Assembly (NCBI GenBank): GCA_029204225.1
Contig: CM055097.1
Coordinates: forward strand, 49,490,754 to 49,554,753
Length of the DNA stretch: 64,000 nt
Reading direction: 5' to 3'
From: Diphasiastrum complanatum
Lineage: Eukaryota; Streptophyta; Lycopodiopsida; Lycopodiales; Lycopodiaceae
Each line of letters begins with the position of its first letter. The stretch's first letter is position 1. Both the position numbers and the translations under genes were made by a program. The notes under the pieces were generated by a model. That model was not told where the DNA came from. It saw only the letters and a list, made by a program, of their open reading frames with translations, and did not search any database. Shown here one piece after another: positions 1 to 11,865 of the stretch.

Positions 1-886
1 CTGTGAAAGGCCCTTGTCTTGTTACAGTGGGAATAAAGCCCTTGTACAAAGCCATTGGGCCTTCTGCTCTCACAGTCTTGATAGCACAGTCCAGAGCTCC
101 TTTGTAAGGAGGCTCCTCTCCTCCCTCAACAACGTTCATGTTCATGATGCGTGTTTTCACTACATCAATGGGGTTTGATGCCACAGACGCCACCAGGCCT
201 GCACTAAAACTGGCAGTCACATGAGTAGCAAATCCATCGTTTGTGATGTTGTGAGAGATGAGAGTCTCCTTGATTTGATCGTATGTTGCAAGCTGGGCCG
301 CAGTCACAATCATCGCTCTTTGCACTGTGGGGCCGCATCCTGTCCAAAGTGTTTTCACTCCCTCTTCCCTGACCATTCGAACTAAAGCATCACCCACCCC
401 TGCGTAGTTTCTTCTCTGATGAGCTGGAAGCCTGCCATCGGCCTGCATCCTTACCATGGCAACATCAGCAGGGTTGCCTACAAGGGCGCCAATGCCTCCA
501 GCCAAAAGCCCCGCAGCAGCTTTCTTGGGCAGAGATAGGCCAGCTGCTTCTTTCTGGGAGGAAGGATTCTGCCATTGCTGCTTGAGAAGGTCGTAGAGGC
601 CGAGTCTTGTGGTAGAATAAAGAGTTTGCCTTAGGATAGCCGCAGACACACCCGAAAAGAGTGCAAGAGCTCCTTCATTCTGGACGACCTTGATGCCCAC
701 GGATATGGGACCAGATGGTGGTGGTCTTGGTATACCAGCGCCATGGTGCCCAGCATACGCGAGAGAAGAACGTGCTGCGGGTTCTACTTGCAACTGCATG
801 CGGACTTTAATCAGATCCAAAGGATGAGTGACGGTTCCTGCAACAATGGATGCAATTCCACCCTCAACAAAAGCCTTTAAACCCAT
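1..886 (-). CDS. DIC: mitochondrial dicarboxylate carrier (plant DIC / UCP4-6 type), 3' end outside window
   Basis: Reading the minus strand from the ATG at 886-884 gives 295 uninterrupted codons starting MGLKAFVEGGIASIVAG. The protein is a mitochondrial carrier of the inner membrane, expected to exchange dicarboxylates such as malate for phosphate or sulfate. All three carrier repeats show their signature: HPLDLIKVRMQ (Pro22 to Gln31), NPADVAMVRMQ in the middle repeat, and NPIDVVKTRIM in the third. This predicts six membrane helices and no cleaved presequence. The amino end and the Pro/Gly-rich loop after the first repeat are typical of the plant DIC (PUMP4/5/6) group rather than true UCP1. 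No intron appears, as known for plant DIC genes. The family is about 310-340 residues, so roughly 20 C-terminal residues lie beyond the left edge. The gene appears intact; the DIC versus UCP naming rests on family resemblance only. Confidence 0.93.
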   Translation of the reverse strand, partial: MGLKAFVEGGIASIVAGTVTHPLDLIKVRMQLQVEPAARSSLAYAGHHGAGIPRPPPSGPISVGIKVVQNEGALALFSGVSAAILRQTLYSTTRLGLYDLLKQQWQNPSSQKEAAGLSLPKKAAAGLLAGGIGALVGNPADVAMVRMQADGRLPAHQRRNYAGVGDALVRMVREEGVKTLWTGCGPTVQRAMIVTAAQLATYDQIKETLISHNITNDGFATHVTASFSAGLVASVASNPIDVVKTRIMNMNVVEGGEEPPYKGALDCAIKTVRAEGPMALYKGFIPTVTRQGPFT

Positions 887-1288
887 GACAAAACACTTAC
901 GAGGCGCTTTATGCTCTCCTTAACAAAGATCGAAGAATGCATACAATTGCTTTCTAGGACTTGGCGTATTGGCAGGAGGCAACGTTGTTTGCTGCAGAGC
1001 AGCCTAACCCACAAATACTCTCAGAGAGCATGAACAATTTCTTTGTGAACTTGCGTTAACCTCGTCTCTAGAGTTAAGAACGGTGACAATACTTCAAAAC
1101 CTTGAATTTCAATGACAGCATGAATGGAATTTCCTAAATTGTGAACTAATTTAGAAAAATTTCACAAAGCAATAGGACGGATGGATGGATAGGCAATCTT
1201 TAAGCAGAACTCTGAGATGCAGCGGCTGGAAATTTGAGGCAAGCTGGTGGGCTTGGAGATTGCATGGTGAATCCGTCAGCTTAGAAAG

Positions 1289-1302
1289 CATATATATATA
1301 TA
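1289..1302 (-). promoter_or_regulatory. possible TATA box of the carrier gene
   Basis: On the minus strand there is a run CTATATATATATATG about 400 bp upstream of the carrier ATG. Position and composition suit a plant TATA element with a leader of several hundred bases. The run is also simple TA repeat, so it could be chance. Between it and the ATG (887-1288) I see no other gene. Confidence 0.35.
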
Positions 1303-1569
1303 GGAAAAGTTTTCCAATTGATGGCGGTGGTGGCAATGGAGGAATAAAGAAGGCGGTAGAGTCAGACCGTGACCGCCTTTGATGGCATGAGCGATCGTGC
1401 AAAGAGTGCAGTAAGCGATAATGGCACGGAGCACCATCGATGGAAGGATCTTTTGTTGCAAAAGTAAGGAGTAGAGAGGGAGGAAGGCAGGGCCGCCCTT
1501 GACTCGTTTTTTTGGGGTGCCTTTTCAAAGACTGACTGAATAGTCCTTTAGAGGAGTGCTCTTGCTTTT

Positions 1570-1855
1570 GACGGCTTTGAGTTTCGAACTACTCTTTTAG
1601 TACATTCCAGGCTTGTCTTGGTGTCATGGCATTAATGATGTGGTCCTTCAGCATGAAGGTCAACCCCCTCCTCATCTTCCTTTTGAACACTTTGATGTTC
1701 GTTTCAATTAGCGATTTTCTCTCATTGCCTGTGACGAGATCCTACAATTCTTTTTCTATCAAAATGTTTTTCATTTTGAACTTCCACACTACATAGTTGG
1801 AAATCCCATCAACTTTGCTATTTTCACTCAAAATGGACTCTCTCATGTTTGTCAT
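1570..1855 (-). pseudogene. copia gag fragment, decayed
   Basis: The minus strand from an ATG at 1855 reads a copia gag amino end with the typical NYVVWKFKMKNIL segment, followed by FKRKMRRGLTFMLKDHI and MTPRQAWNVLKE. Two in-frame TAG stops (1742-1744 and 1589-1591) stand where the family has tryptophan. No matching LTR or pol is seen next to it, so it is a lone scrap. It does not belong closely to families A-D. Confidence 0.7.
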
Positions 1856-1861
1856 CTCCAA

Positions 1862-2700
1862 AAGGGCCTAAAACTCCAACTGTAGGCTAAAAAGAGTATG
1901 TCTGAGCCAATGGCGATGCCAAAATTCAAAAATAAAGACTTGCAATTTTTTGCTTACCAGACCATTTGGCACTTTGCCGCAAAATTGAAAGCCAAGTCGC
2001 TTTCGCTTTTCAAAATGCTTTTCGCCACGAATTCCCAACTTCATGCCATATAAAGTGGTGAAATCACTTTTGGCATTCTTCGAGCACTTTTTCCATGGCA
2101 AACACTCTGTTTTGTGGTACCGTACTTGCAGCAGGTACAGTGCGCGTGCCCTTCGTTTGGAGTCCATAGCCCTTTGTTTCGTCCAAAAATGTTAAAAGTG
2201 GAAATAAGGGCCTTTTTAGAAAATGAACTGTTTCTTCGTGGTGAAGAAACTTCACTCTTCAACCAATTTTAGGACGGGTCCCTTCAAACTGAATTTTTCT
2301 AATGAAGTTGAAGGCTGTTTTGCTCTTCAAGGCATTTCGGGTCCTTTCAAGTTAATCTTGGCCATTGAAACTAGGGAACTCCATCTAGGCCGCCAATTCA
2401 ACTTTAAATCAAGGTACTCCGATCTTGTGGTTGGGAATGAATTTGAGCATTCAAAGTAGACACTTAGAGCACTTTAACACTCTTTTACACTACTTCATCT
2501 TCTTCAGAAGCTCTCTTTCCATGTGTGGTATCGCCCTCCACCCTCTTCTTTGGCTTGATCTCATTCAATTTTTGAGCACTTTCAATGTCGTTTGAGACCT
2601 AGCTGCCATTTATGAGTCCGTAGAGCTTTCAATTGCCAATAATCATGGAGAAACGATGAGATAAGCCCAACTTGAGAAAGAGGATTTTTAACTTTTTTCA
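1862..2700. other. no recognisable gene
   Basis: Short open frames occur on both strands but none resembles a known family. The stretch near 2490-2640 on the minus strand reads a lysine-rich, interrupted peptide that might be a gene or transposon remnant. I see nothing firm here. Confidence 0.4.
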
Positions 2701-2924
2701 AATTTTTTTCACAAAAAACCACTAGGTTCTCCAACAGAAAGTTCAAACTTTTTTCCCACTGAGCTAAATATTTTTATTTTTTATTTTTTATACAACACCT
2801 TTCTCAACTCTGGCTACTCTCCCTCTCTCCAACAGCTTGATGTGGAGCTTGCTGTGGAGAGTGTTTTTCTGTCTGTGTTACTGTGTAGCATGATCTATGT
2901 TCCTATTTGAAGCAAATTCTAAGT

Positions 2925-2936
2925 TGGTATCAGAGC
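2925..2936 (+). other. tRNA-iMet primer binding site of a lost copia element
   Basis: TGGTATCAGAGC, the canonical copia minus-strand primer site, lies in plus orientation just after a pyrimidine-rich, LTR-like stretch (about 2760-2924). The sequence after it (to about 3130) is leader-like. No clear gag follows, so only the 5' end of the element survives, perhaps the same one as the pol scrap at 3950-4500. Confidence 0.6.
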
Positions 2937-3949
2937 CGTACAAGGAGTGTACACAATACAATGTCGTCGTTGAAGAGAGCTTTGGGAGAAGAGTCTTCTG
3001 AGAGTTCGGGGTTTACGGCAAATTGGAGACGGAAAGTAAAGCATTGGTGCACAGATTCTAGCATACAGAGGCTTGCCAAGCATGAAACTGTGAGAGGACT
3101 TGGAGACAAGAGTTGTCGGCTGAACTCATGATTTGTTCGAAGATTTGCATTTTCTTGCAACAATTTTTGTATTGCACTCTCTCTCCTCATGACTGTAAGA
3201 GGACATACATCTGACCTGACTCTCCAGGTTCTGAATCCTCTGTATTGAAAATGTATTTTCATAATTTTGTAATCTTTCACAATATCCCAAGAAACCATTA
3301 TGCCCATTACATATCCATATGACTAACTGAGTTATTGAGGAGAAAACATGATGTTGTAGAGTATTAGGATCTTTAGGATACAAAGACCCATCTGTCCACA
3401 AATCCAGATTCTTTTTTCCATCAATTCGATAACATAATAGGTCTTCAGCAGATATTGTTGATCCTTTGACTCATCTTTTCTGTAATGGAATGTCCAAATG
3501 AAGATGATATAAAGTCATCATTTTTAAAAGTACAAAACTAGTCACAAGCTTTAGAGATATATATGTGAATGCAAATATATTCTTATCTCATGCAAAAACA
3601 CCAATATTGTTTATTTGCTTGCCTACATACACCACTCCCAATGGTATAACAACTCGTCTACAATTATGGTTAAGCAAATCAACTGTAGTCATGGTTATCG
3701 TCTATGTAGCCACGGTTTAACTTTCTCTCTCTTGACTTTTGAAATCAATATGAGCGTCATTTTCACATTGAAAACAAAATATGAGTACCATTTGGACATT
3801 GACATTAAATTAAAATCTCAGCACCATCTTCACATTGAAATCAAAATATGACCGCCATCTCCATATTTGAATATGGAAGAAATCACCATTACAAAAGGAA
3901 ACATCATAAAGAGTAATTCTCTCAACTCTTACCTTATGTAGGCTCTAAG

Positions 3950-4500
3950 AAATTCATTCTTCATGCAAATGGTTGTGAATTCAAGATTGAGAGAGAGGGT
4001 TAGTCCATATGTGTCATGGACTTATCAAAAGGCCAAGTTTGAGAGTGTTCTTTATGTTCCTAGCATAACAAAAAATTTGTTGAGTGTTGGACAAAGGCTT
4101 CTTTGTTAGATTTGTTGGAGATGCTTGCTTGATAATGAAGACTGGTAAAATCATTATAAGAGAGATCGAGTTTGAAAGGCTTTTTAGGCTTTGCTTATAT
4201 AGTAGCTAATCATTATGGATTGATGGCCAAGGAGGAGATAGCACAAGTGGATTCATGTAAAAAGGAACTGGATCTTTCCAATCACCAATTCATGGATGCT
4301 ATGTGCAAAGAGGAGCCTACTCTTGATATTCTTAAATCTTTGACAAAAGTTGGTGAAGGGAGGCATGTGCTTTGGCTAAAGCACCTAAGTTGCACTTTCC
4401 AAGTTCTACCACAAAGTTATAAACATCATTGGAATCTATCCACTCAAAGGTGCATAAAGTGTTGAGCCTCATTGGATCTAAGATGGATCTTTCTGACCAT
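3950..4500 (+). pseudogene. copia protease / pre-integrase remnant
   Basis: The plus strand carries in scattered frames the segment ESVLYVPSITKNLLSVGQ, diagnostic of the copia protease to pre-integrase region, then, after stops and frameshifts, ALAKAPKLHFPSSTT near 4370-4420, which matches the stretch before the integrase core. The copy has lost its catalytic parts and cannot be functional. Orientation agrees with the primer site at 2925. Between 2937 and 3950 nothing recognisable remains. Confidence 0.65.
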
Positions 4501-4763
4501 TATGAGACAATGTGGCATAGTTTGTCATAGTTAAATCAAGCTATCGTTTAACACTAGAGCTATTTTCAGTACATGTTTGTGTGCGTGCACATAAAATCCT
4601 TGGTCACTTGATGAGACATAACATGCCATCAAATGATTGAAATTTCAATCTTTCAATTGTATGTGGAACTAGACTTGACTCTTCACTGTGTTATTGGAAA
4701 ACTTAAATTTTTTTTCTCTCAATTGATGGCAATTTTCCCCCAAAAAACTTCAATTTTCAGCAC

Positions 4764-5173
4764 TTTTCAGCACTTCACATGGGTAACTTTAGGTGCACGT
4801 ATATATCTCTATAGGACTCCAAATTTAATTTTTTTTCAAGACATGTTTTTATGGTCATAAAGGATTTTTTGAAGTAGAAAGCCAAAGAAAGAGTTGTAAA
4901 AAGCAGTTCGAAAAGAGCTGAAACTTTCTAGCACCTTTCAATAATTTTCAATACTTTTCAGCACTTGACATGGATAACTTTAGATGCACATATCTATCTC
5001 TAAATAACTCCAAATTGAAAAAAAAATTGGGAGACATGTTTCTATGGTCATATAGTACTTTTTAAAGTAGACAAACCAAAAAAATATTCTTAAAATCATG
5101 ATATTATACACTCATATATGATATTTCTAGTTTTGGTGATTTTTATCAGCACTTAAAAGGGTAACTTTGAATG
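4764..5173. repeat. imperfect tandem repeat, period about 190 bp, cut by an LTR
   Basis: Three starts of the same unit (GCACTT, then GGTAACTTTAG-like sequence) lie at 4770, 4961 and 5149, spacings of 191 and 188 bp. The first two units share further blocks such as AGACATGTTTnTATGGTCATA followed by GAAGTAGA or AAAGTAGA. The third unit ends after about 25 bp, exactly where the family A LTR starts at 5174. Confidence 0.7.
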
Positions 5174-5836
5174 TGTCAGAAATAGGTGAGTAATTGAATC
5201 CCGAAACTTCCTACTTCCAATGCATGACTACGTCTATCAAAAATTGAACAAAGCAGTAGTGATGGAAATCAAGTCCAATCTTTAGCAGCTAACTTTGAAA
5301 TCGCTAGATACTAAGTGATTACGTAGCCAAACATGAAGTATTGAATTCTCGGACAATTTCTATCAGTTACAAAAGCAATACAGAGATGCATGCATTCTGA
5401 CACAAACTGAACGCATTAAGGAAATAGTATTGATTCAGAAAAACAAGATCATATGCTAATGAGTGCAAGACAATAGCAGATAGAAACTGTGCACTTTGAA
5501 GCTGTCTCTGAGTAACTAAGAATAAGTCTAAAAATAAGCAACTTTGTTGATAAATAGTAGCGCAATAGCAACTCTAAAATAAATCTCTAAAAGACTGAAC
5601 TAGAATGCTCAAGAGAGTTCAAGCTTGAAAGCTTGATAGAGAGCTAACAACAATACTTTCTGATTGTGAACGATCTGCTGGATGAGAGCGGAGGAAGCGT
5701 CGTGTAATAACACTCAACTCCTTCACAATTCACAATGTTGATTCAGGACTTGATCATGAGATGTATGAACAACTGATTATACTAAGTAATTAGGTCGTCA
5801 AATGCGATTGCCCTAAATTTTTTTGGAAAGCCGAAC
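5174..5836 (-). repeat. 3' LTR of element A1 (partly deleted)
   Basis: Starts with TGTCAGAAATAGGTG, the reverse complement of the family A LTR end. It matches the LTR at 40697-40958 and that at 60690. Its other end runs directly into RNase H coding sequence at about 5837, so the U3 outer part, the polypurine tract and the last RNase H codons are missing. The flanking GAATG (5169-5173) is the likely target-site copy; its partner is not found. Confidence 0.8.
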
Positions 5837-8800
5837 AGGGCAGATAAGGCAATGGCACTTTGATTATCACAAAATAATAATGTTGGAGCAGATTGATTCA
5901 GACTGATATCTGAAAGTAAGATTCTCAACCAAACCACTTTCTTTGTAGCTTGAGAGGCTGCGATATACTCTGATTCAGTGGAAGATAGAGCTATCGAAGA
6001 TTGCTTGCAACTGTTCTAGAAATTGGACCATTGTTGAGGAAGAATGTAAATCCAATAGTGGATTCACGAGTGTCTACATCTCCTGCCCAACTTGCATTTG
6101 TGTAACTACTAAGGAGATTGAGTTTGTCATTGCCGACTGCTCCATAACAAATGCAAAAGTCCATAGTAGCTCGAAGATATCTCATGACTCTAATAAGAGC
6201 CTTCCAATGTGTTACACCCGGGTTGATCATATACTGACTGAGAGAGCTGACTGCAAAAACTATGTCTAGCCTAGTACAGATCATGGCATACATAAGAGAT
6301 CCTAGAATAGATTGGTAAGGATACTCACGCATCTGCTCCTTCTTTTGAATTGTTTGAGGACACTGGTCCTTTGACAATTTTAGGCTTGGTTCCATTGGTG
6401 AGAGAGCTAACTTGCAATTTATCAGATTATATCTCACTAACATGTTGTAGATGTACCTCTGTTGAGCAATGTAGACCAACTTCTCTTTTTTGTCTCTATG
6501 GATTTGAATACCAAGGTAGAAATGAGCTTCGTCCAGATTAGTCATGTCGAATTCAGAAGAAGCATTGTCTTGTCTTCTTTTATCAGATCGGTATTGTTGC
6601 TGAAAAACAATGTTTCATCCACGTACAAAGTGATAATGATAAAAGATTGATGCATTTTCTTGAAGTAAACATTTGAATCTAAAGACCTAGGTGTGTAGCC
6701 GTGATCAATAAGGAAAGTATTGATCCTTTTAAACTATGCTCGAGCAGATTGCTTCAAGCCATAAAGTGTCTTATGGAGTTTACACACATAATTGTGTTTA
6801 TCCTCAATAATATAACCTTCGGGTTGCACCATATAAATGTCTTCTTCAATAACTCCACTGAGATATGTTGTCTATACATCCATTTGATGTATTTCCAAAT
6901 CTGCTACAGCGACAAATGATAGCAAAAGTCGAATAGAAGAATGCTTGACTACTGGACTGAAAGTCTCAGTGTAATCGACATTGCGAACCTGAGAAAAATC
7001 CCTAGCGACAAGTCATGCCTTTCTCCTATTGATGCTTCCATCTGCATTGTACTTGACTTTGAAAATCCATTTGTAATCAACTACATTGCTGCTAGTAGGT
7101 AATTCGTCAATCGTCCATGTCTGGTTCTTGATAAGAGATGAATACTCTTTATCCATAGCTTCTATCCAGAGATCAGAATCAGGCTGACTGAGCGCCTCTT
7201 GGACAGACGTCGGTTCCTGAACAAGGTAGGTTGCAAAGTCGTCAATATACCTATGAGGTGGTCTACTACTTCTTGAAGATCTTTTGAGAATTGAGAAAGT
7301 TGATCATTTTCATCATACTATAGTTGCCAAACTGCAACCTCATCATCTTCTAATTCACCATTGATTTGGTGTTTGTTTAAAGTAGATGAGCTTGGTCCTT
7401 TAATGGGAATAGTCGACTAAGAAATTGAAAAGTTCAATATATTAGGAGAATGTGACAGGTCGACTGGATGGGTTGTGCCTTTTCCCTTGAGGTCTTGAAA
7501 CTAATCTTCGATGAAGATGACATCTTGGCTAGTGAATATCTTCGACTCGATGGGATCGAACAACTTATAGGCTTGATCTAAAGTAGTGTAGCTGATGAAA
7601 ATATATCTGATACTCTGGAAGTCAATCTTCTTCCTGAGATCATGAGGAATTTGCGCATAAGCAGTACATCCAAAAACTCATAAGCTTGATAAAGAAGGTT
7701 TGGTACCTGTCCAAACTTCAAATGATGTTTTGTCTGAGAGACCTTTAGTAGGACATTTGTTCTGAATATAGGTTGTTGTTGAAATAGCTTCAACTCAGAA
7801 GGACTTTGGAAGTGTCACATGTGATAACATGCACTTTGCCGATTTGACTAAGACTCTATTCTTTCTCTCAATAAGACCATTTGACAGAGGCGAATAGGAG
7901 GTAATGTATTGTTGCCCAATGTCGTTGTTAAGATAGTAGTCCTTGAATTCGGTGGAGATGTATTCTCCCCCATTATCTGACCTCAGGGCTTTGATTCGTT
8001 TATCAGTCTGATTTTTTGCATGCTCTTCAAATTGTCTGAATTTGATGAAAGCCTCTGATTTTTGTTTAATAAAATAAATAGTTGTTCTTTTGGAGAATTT
8101 GTCAATAAAGGTAATGAAATGTTTTGCATCTAGCAATGAAGGAGTTTGCATAGGTCCACATATATCTGTATGAACAACATCTAACAGACCTTTTGTTGCA
8201 TGCCTATGACTTGATCTAAAAGGAATCCTAGTCTGCTTTCCAAGGATACAGCTATGGCAGACAGGGAGATCGACTTTACCAAAAGGATAGTCAAGATCAA
8301 GAGCCATGGATTGTCTGGACATGTTTGAAACATATACATAATTCAAGTGTCCTAAGTGATGATGTCACAATAATGCTTTATTGACAAGAACAGAGGTTTT
8401 CAAGGCTTGACTAAAATCAAAATAACAATGTGCCAATCTATATAAGTATCCATGCCTCTTGTTGAGTGCAAGGATCTTATTACTCCTATTGATAATTCTG
8501 CATTGATCAGAGTCAAACTCCACCTTATGATCTAAATTTGTAATTCTACTTACTGATAACAGATTTGTAGAGAGTTTAGAAACATATAACTTTTGACAGT
8601 TGTTTGAATTGATCATGTTGGAATCTCCATCTTACAGTACCTTCACCTTCGATAGTGTGAGTACTATTGTCACCAAGATGACCATACTTCTTTGTGCTAT
8701 AAGGCGTATAGGATTTTCCAATCTCACGATGATTGGTCATATGTTGAGTAGGTCTGTAATCCAAAAACACGAATCATCCGAATGTGCGTATTTGTGTTTG

Positions 8801-9111
8801 ACAATAAAAGCGCCTTCATCCATTTTGACTTGAGGAGATGCTGTAAATGTATCTGCTTGTTGATCGGGTTGCTTGGCTGCATTCTTTGCTTTGAGAATTC
8901 GGGAATCCTGGATCTCATGGTTATTGCGTTTGCAATACCTGCAAAACATCTTCTTCTTCGACGAATGTGGATTTGATGATTGTTCTTGACTTTGAGTCTG
9001 TTTCTAATTCGAGGCAGCCTTCTTGGAGCTTTTCTGCTTCTGTCTGAACCCTTGTTGACACATAGAGCATGAGACGAAGAGGTAGACAAAGTGTCTTGAC
9101 TTCTTTGATTA
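5837..9111 (-). pseudogene. element A1, gag C-terminus to RNase H (3' portion)
   Basis: Read right to left on the minus strand: gag end with a damaged zinc knuckle (CRYCKRNNHEIQDS, last Cys replaced by Ser, about 8890-8950); protease region; pre-integrase (8350-8616); integrase (about 7560-8346) with the D, D and E residues visible in HTDICG, RSDNGGEY and LIERKNR; linker with TVxED-type basic stretch; reverse transcriptase (about 6200-7200); RNase H to 5837. Several frameshifts and stops break it into open pieces, the longest 7795-8346 and 5991-6545. The right edge at 9111 joins family B protease sequence abruptly. The missing 5' part fits 40697-41771. Confidence 0.88.
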
Positions 9112-10033
9112 TCGAGTATTGTACATTGCTCAGATGAGAAAGTAACAGTGTAGCCCTCATCAGTTATCTTAGAGACTGATAACAGGTTCTTTGACAACTG
9201 AGGAACATGAAGGACGTTAGGAACACAAATGGACAGACTGTTGTTGAAGTTAATTTTCACTGCTCCTTTGCCTTCCATGCGTATGGTGCTAGAGTCTTCC
9301 AGGGGATGAATTGGTCTCTGCTATAAGCTGTGTACTCCGTAAACCATTCGTTGCGAGAAGTCATGTGTTGGGTAGCGCCGTTGTCCAGGTACCAACTATC
9401 ACAATCTTCGTTGTTGCTTTAAGCCATTAACAAGTGTGTATCTGACTCCTTGAATTTCACCGTGTTGGAGGAGTCTGGTTGTTGTTGTTGTTGTTGCTTC
9501 TTTGTCTCGTTGTAGATCTTGATGCGACACTCCTTGATGTCGTGATTAGCTCTTTTGCAATATCTGCTGGAAAAGCTTATTACGCGATCCACCATGCTCA
9601 CCTTGAGTGTGAGGCTTCTACTGTTGTTGCTGCACTTGATTCTTGCTCTTGGAATAGTCTTTATTCTTGGTGTATAGAGCCATGGATTTGTCTTTGATGG
9701 ACAGGCTACTAGTCCATCTCCGCATTTCTTCTTGGAGAAAATGACCAATGACCTTTTGAAGAGTGAGGTCCGGTTGTGTGGAGATCATCACTACAAAGTG
9801 CTCAAAGGACTTTGGAAGAGAAGAAAACAAGGTCATAACGACATCATCATCTTGAATAGAACATCCTACAACTGATAACTGATCTAACAGGGACTTGAAG
9901 CTATTGATGTGAGAAGTGATGTCAGTAGAATCAGACATGATAAGAGTAAAGAACTTGCTTTCAAGATGTAATCTCATGCTTACATCGTGAGTCTCATAAA
10001 GACTTGATAGCAAGTCCAGTGCTTCCTTAGAGG
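9112..10033 (-). pseudogene. element B1, gag C-terminus and protease start
   Basis: On the minus strand, gag of family B (ETHDVSMRLHLESKFFTL, QLSVVGCSIQDDDVVMTLFSSLP, about 10013-9620) is followed by a zinc-knuckle region (RYCKRANHDIKECRI, first Cys lost) with a poly-Gln stretch, then a protease to pre-integrase start (KNLLSVSKITDEG near 9150-9190). Frames change at least twice. The left edge at 9112 stops in the middle of the pre-integrase segment and changes to family A gag. The right edge is the insertion point of C1; gag resumes at 16475. Confidence 0.85.
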
Positions 10034-10038
10034 TTTTT
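10034..10038. repeat. target-site duplication of C1, left copy
   Basis: TTTTT immediately left of the C1 LTR; the same five bases follow the right LTR at 16470-16474. Five bases is the usual length for copia integrase. A related uninterrupted gag at 48470 reads straight through this point. Confidence 0.85.
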
Positions 10039-10693
10039 TGTGAAAATTGTCAACATTTCCTAGCTAGTTTGAGGCCTAAATTGGCTAAAATTGTAAATAG
10101 TTTTGGTTCTGGAGTTTCACACGTGTGAACCAGGCCACAATGTTTTTATTTACTGTATTTTTTCAGTATGATGAAGTGTCAAACTTCATACCCTTCAAAA
10201 TGAGACCATTTTGATGTATTTTGGTCATATAAGCCATTTTTAGCTATTTTTCCTATATAGGGAATATCTAGGGTCAAGTACCTTCTAGAGAGAGGAGAGA
10301 GAGTCATCTTCCTCATCCATAAATAGTAGGGAAGTCGTGGAGAACAGGTTGGAGAAACCTTTTGTATGCTTCATTGAGATCAATAGATCATTGTCATTGT
10401 TTCTTCCTCCATTGAGAGCATTGTTGTGTGTATTGTCTTCAAGCTATTGTGTATGATCTTAGGTGCTTTCCAAAAGTGGTAGGCTGATGTATTATGGAAT
10501 GTATAATGCTATTTTGGGCCGCACTTGATGTTTATGGAAGTTTTCATTTGAAATAAATGTTTTTTGATCAAGTTCTTTGCATTCTAGGTAGCATAGAATG
10601 TGTTGCCAATTCCTAGCTTATGTAGTTTGGAGTGCAAGCATTCAAGCCAATGATCTTGGAGTTTAGATCCACTTAGGATCTGTATTTTTCACA
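10039..10693 (+). repeat. 5' LTR of C1
   Basis: 655 bp, TGTGAAAA to TTTTCACA. Possible promoter elements are CCTATATAGG near 10252-10261 and CATAAATAG near 10318-10326. Differences from the 3' LTR cluster near 10496-10560 (GGAATG versus GGACTG, TTTTC versus TTTCC, TTGAAA versus TTGTGA). Confidence 0.97.
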
Positions 10694-10711
10694 TGGTATC
10701 AGAGCTGGTTG
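10694..10711 (+). other. primer binding site of C1 (tRNA-iMet)
   Basis: TGGTATCAGAGCTGGTTG directly abuts the LTR end; complementary to the initiator methionine tRNA 3' end, as in most copia elements. Confidence 0.95.
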
Positions 10712-10959
10712 GCTTCTATTTACAGTAAGTATTCCATTTTTGGTGATATTTGGATGTTTGATCAAGTTCTAGCATGATTTTGCATTGCTTTGTTGATCAA
10801 ATCTTACTAACCTTTGTTTTGTGAGTTGAACTTGTGGATCAAAAGCATATTTCAGGTCTATTGAAGATCAGAGGCTGAAAAGAAACTATTTTGGATCAGA
10901 TCATAACACCTAATCATTTGTTATTGTGAGGCTTGTGCATATTCAATACTAACAATGTT

Positions 10960-11700
10960 CTTTTCAATCCTATTGTTGACAATCTCCATTCTTGGATGAA
11001 CACTCTCCTTAAGTGGATGAAACTTCTCCTTAAGTGGATGACAAATTCTCTTTTGAGTGAGTTGTAATTCTCCTAAAGGCTGAGCAAAGCTCCCATTTGG
11101 ATGAAAGATCCCCTTTTTTGGGTGAACATATTGTAAGCTCCATTGTGAAGAGCATATTGTAAAGATTGTCATCAATTTTGGCATAAATTTTGGTGTACTT
11201 TGTTGAGCATGTAAGTAACTCTCCTTATGTAATTTGATTGGAGCATTTGCTGGAAGGTGTTAACCATTATGCAAGTGTGTTTTCAGGTTCTTAACAAGTT
11301 GAGGAACATTCTCATGTGAAGTGATCTTAGATCTACATCTAAACACCAAGATTTGACAAGATAGTGAAGCTAGTCTTGTGATTCACTAAGTGTGCTCATT
11401 CATTCACCTCTAAATCTTGTATTTATCACTTGCTGGAGTTTATAAACTTTTAGAAGTGTGGTTTACATGTGGTTTTACAGGTTGAATCAATATCTTAGTG
11501 TGTTGATCATATGTTGATCAAGTTTGTTCATTACTAGGTAATCTTGGCATCCTAGTTTTGGGTATTTTCTAAGAATGCAAGTAACTCTTCACACCATAAC
11601 TTGATTTGGTCACTTGCTGGAAAGTTTGAGAGCTTAAGCAAGAGTGTGTTCAGGTTGGTTTGATTTTGTAATCCATTCTTAGTGTGTGCAAAGTGTTGCA
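10960..11700 (+). repeat. repeats in the C1 leader
   Basis: The long untranslated leader holds two repeat systems. At about 10985-11120 a short unit of about 24 bases containing CTTAAGTGGATGA or a variant recurs several times. At about 11213-11670 a unit of about 184 bp occurs three times, each with CTTGCTGGA (near 11246, 11430, 11613) and, later, a pyrimidine stretch ending CAGGTT. C2 has the same arrangement. No plus-strand gene is evident; a minus-strand open frame here is just the repeats read backwards. Confidence 0.75.
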
Positions 11701-11865
11701 TGTGTTTCAATCTTCCTTTCTATGCTTGGAAACCATCTAGGTTCAAGATAGAAGTGTTTTAGGGTCCTAAATCTTCATAGATCTCTTTATCTATCATTTG
11801 TTGAGAGAAAAGTGAGTGCTAAGTGCTTTAGGACAGAACCTAAAAGTTGAAGAAACATTAGAATC

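Noticed and set aside
1151-1528. 125-codon frame near the carrier promoter
   Set aside because: Low-complexity Ser/Leu/Pro content over the upstream region of the carrier gene; no domain.
10921-11184. Antisense frame with HPLKE repeats in the C leader
   Set aside because: Explained by the GGATGA minisatellite; its length differs between C1 and C2 by point changes.
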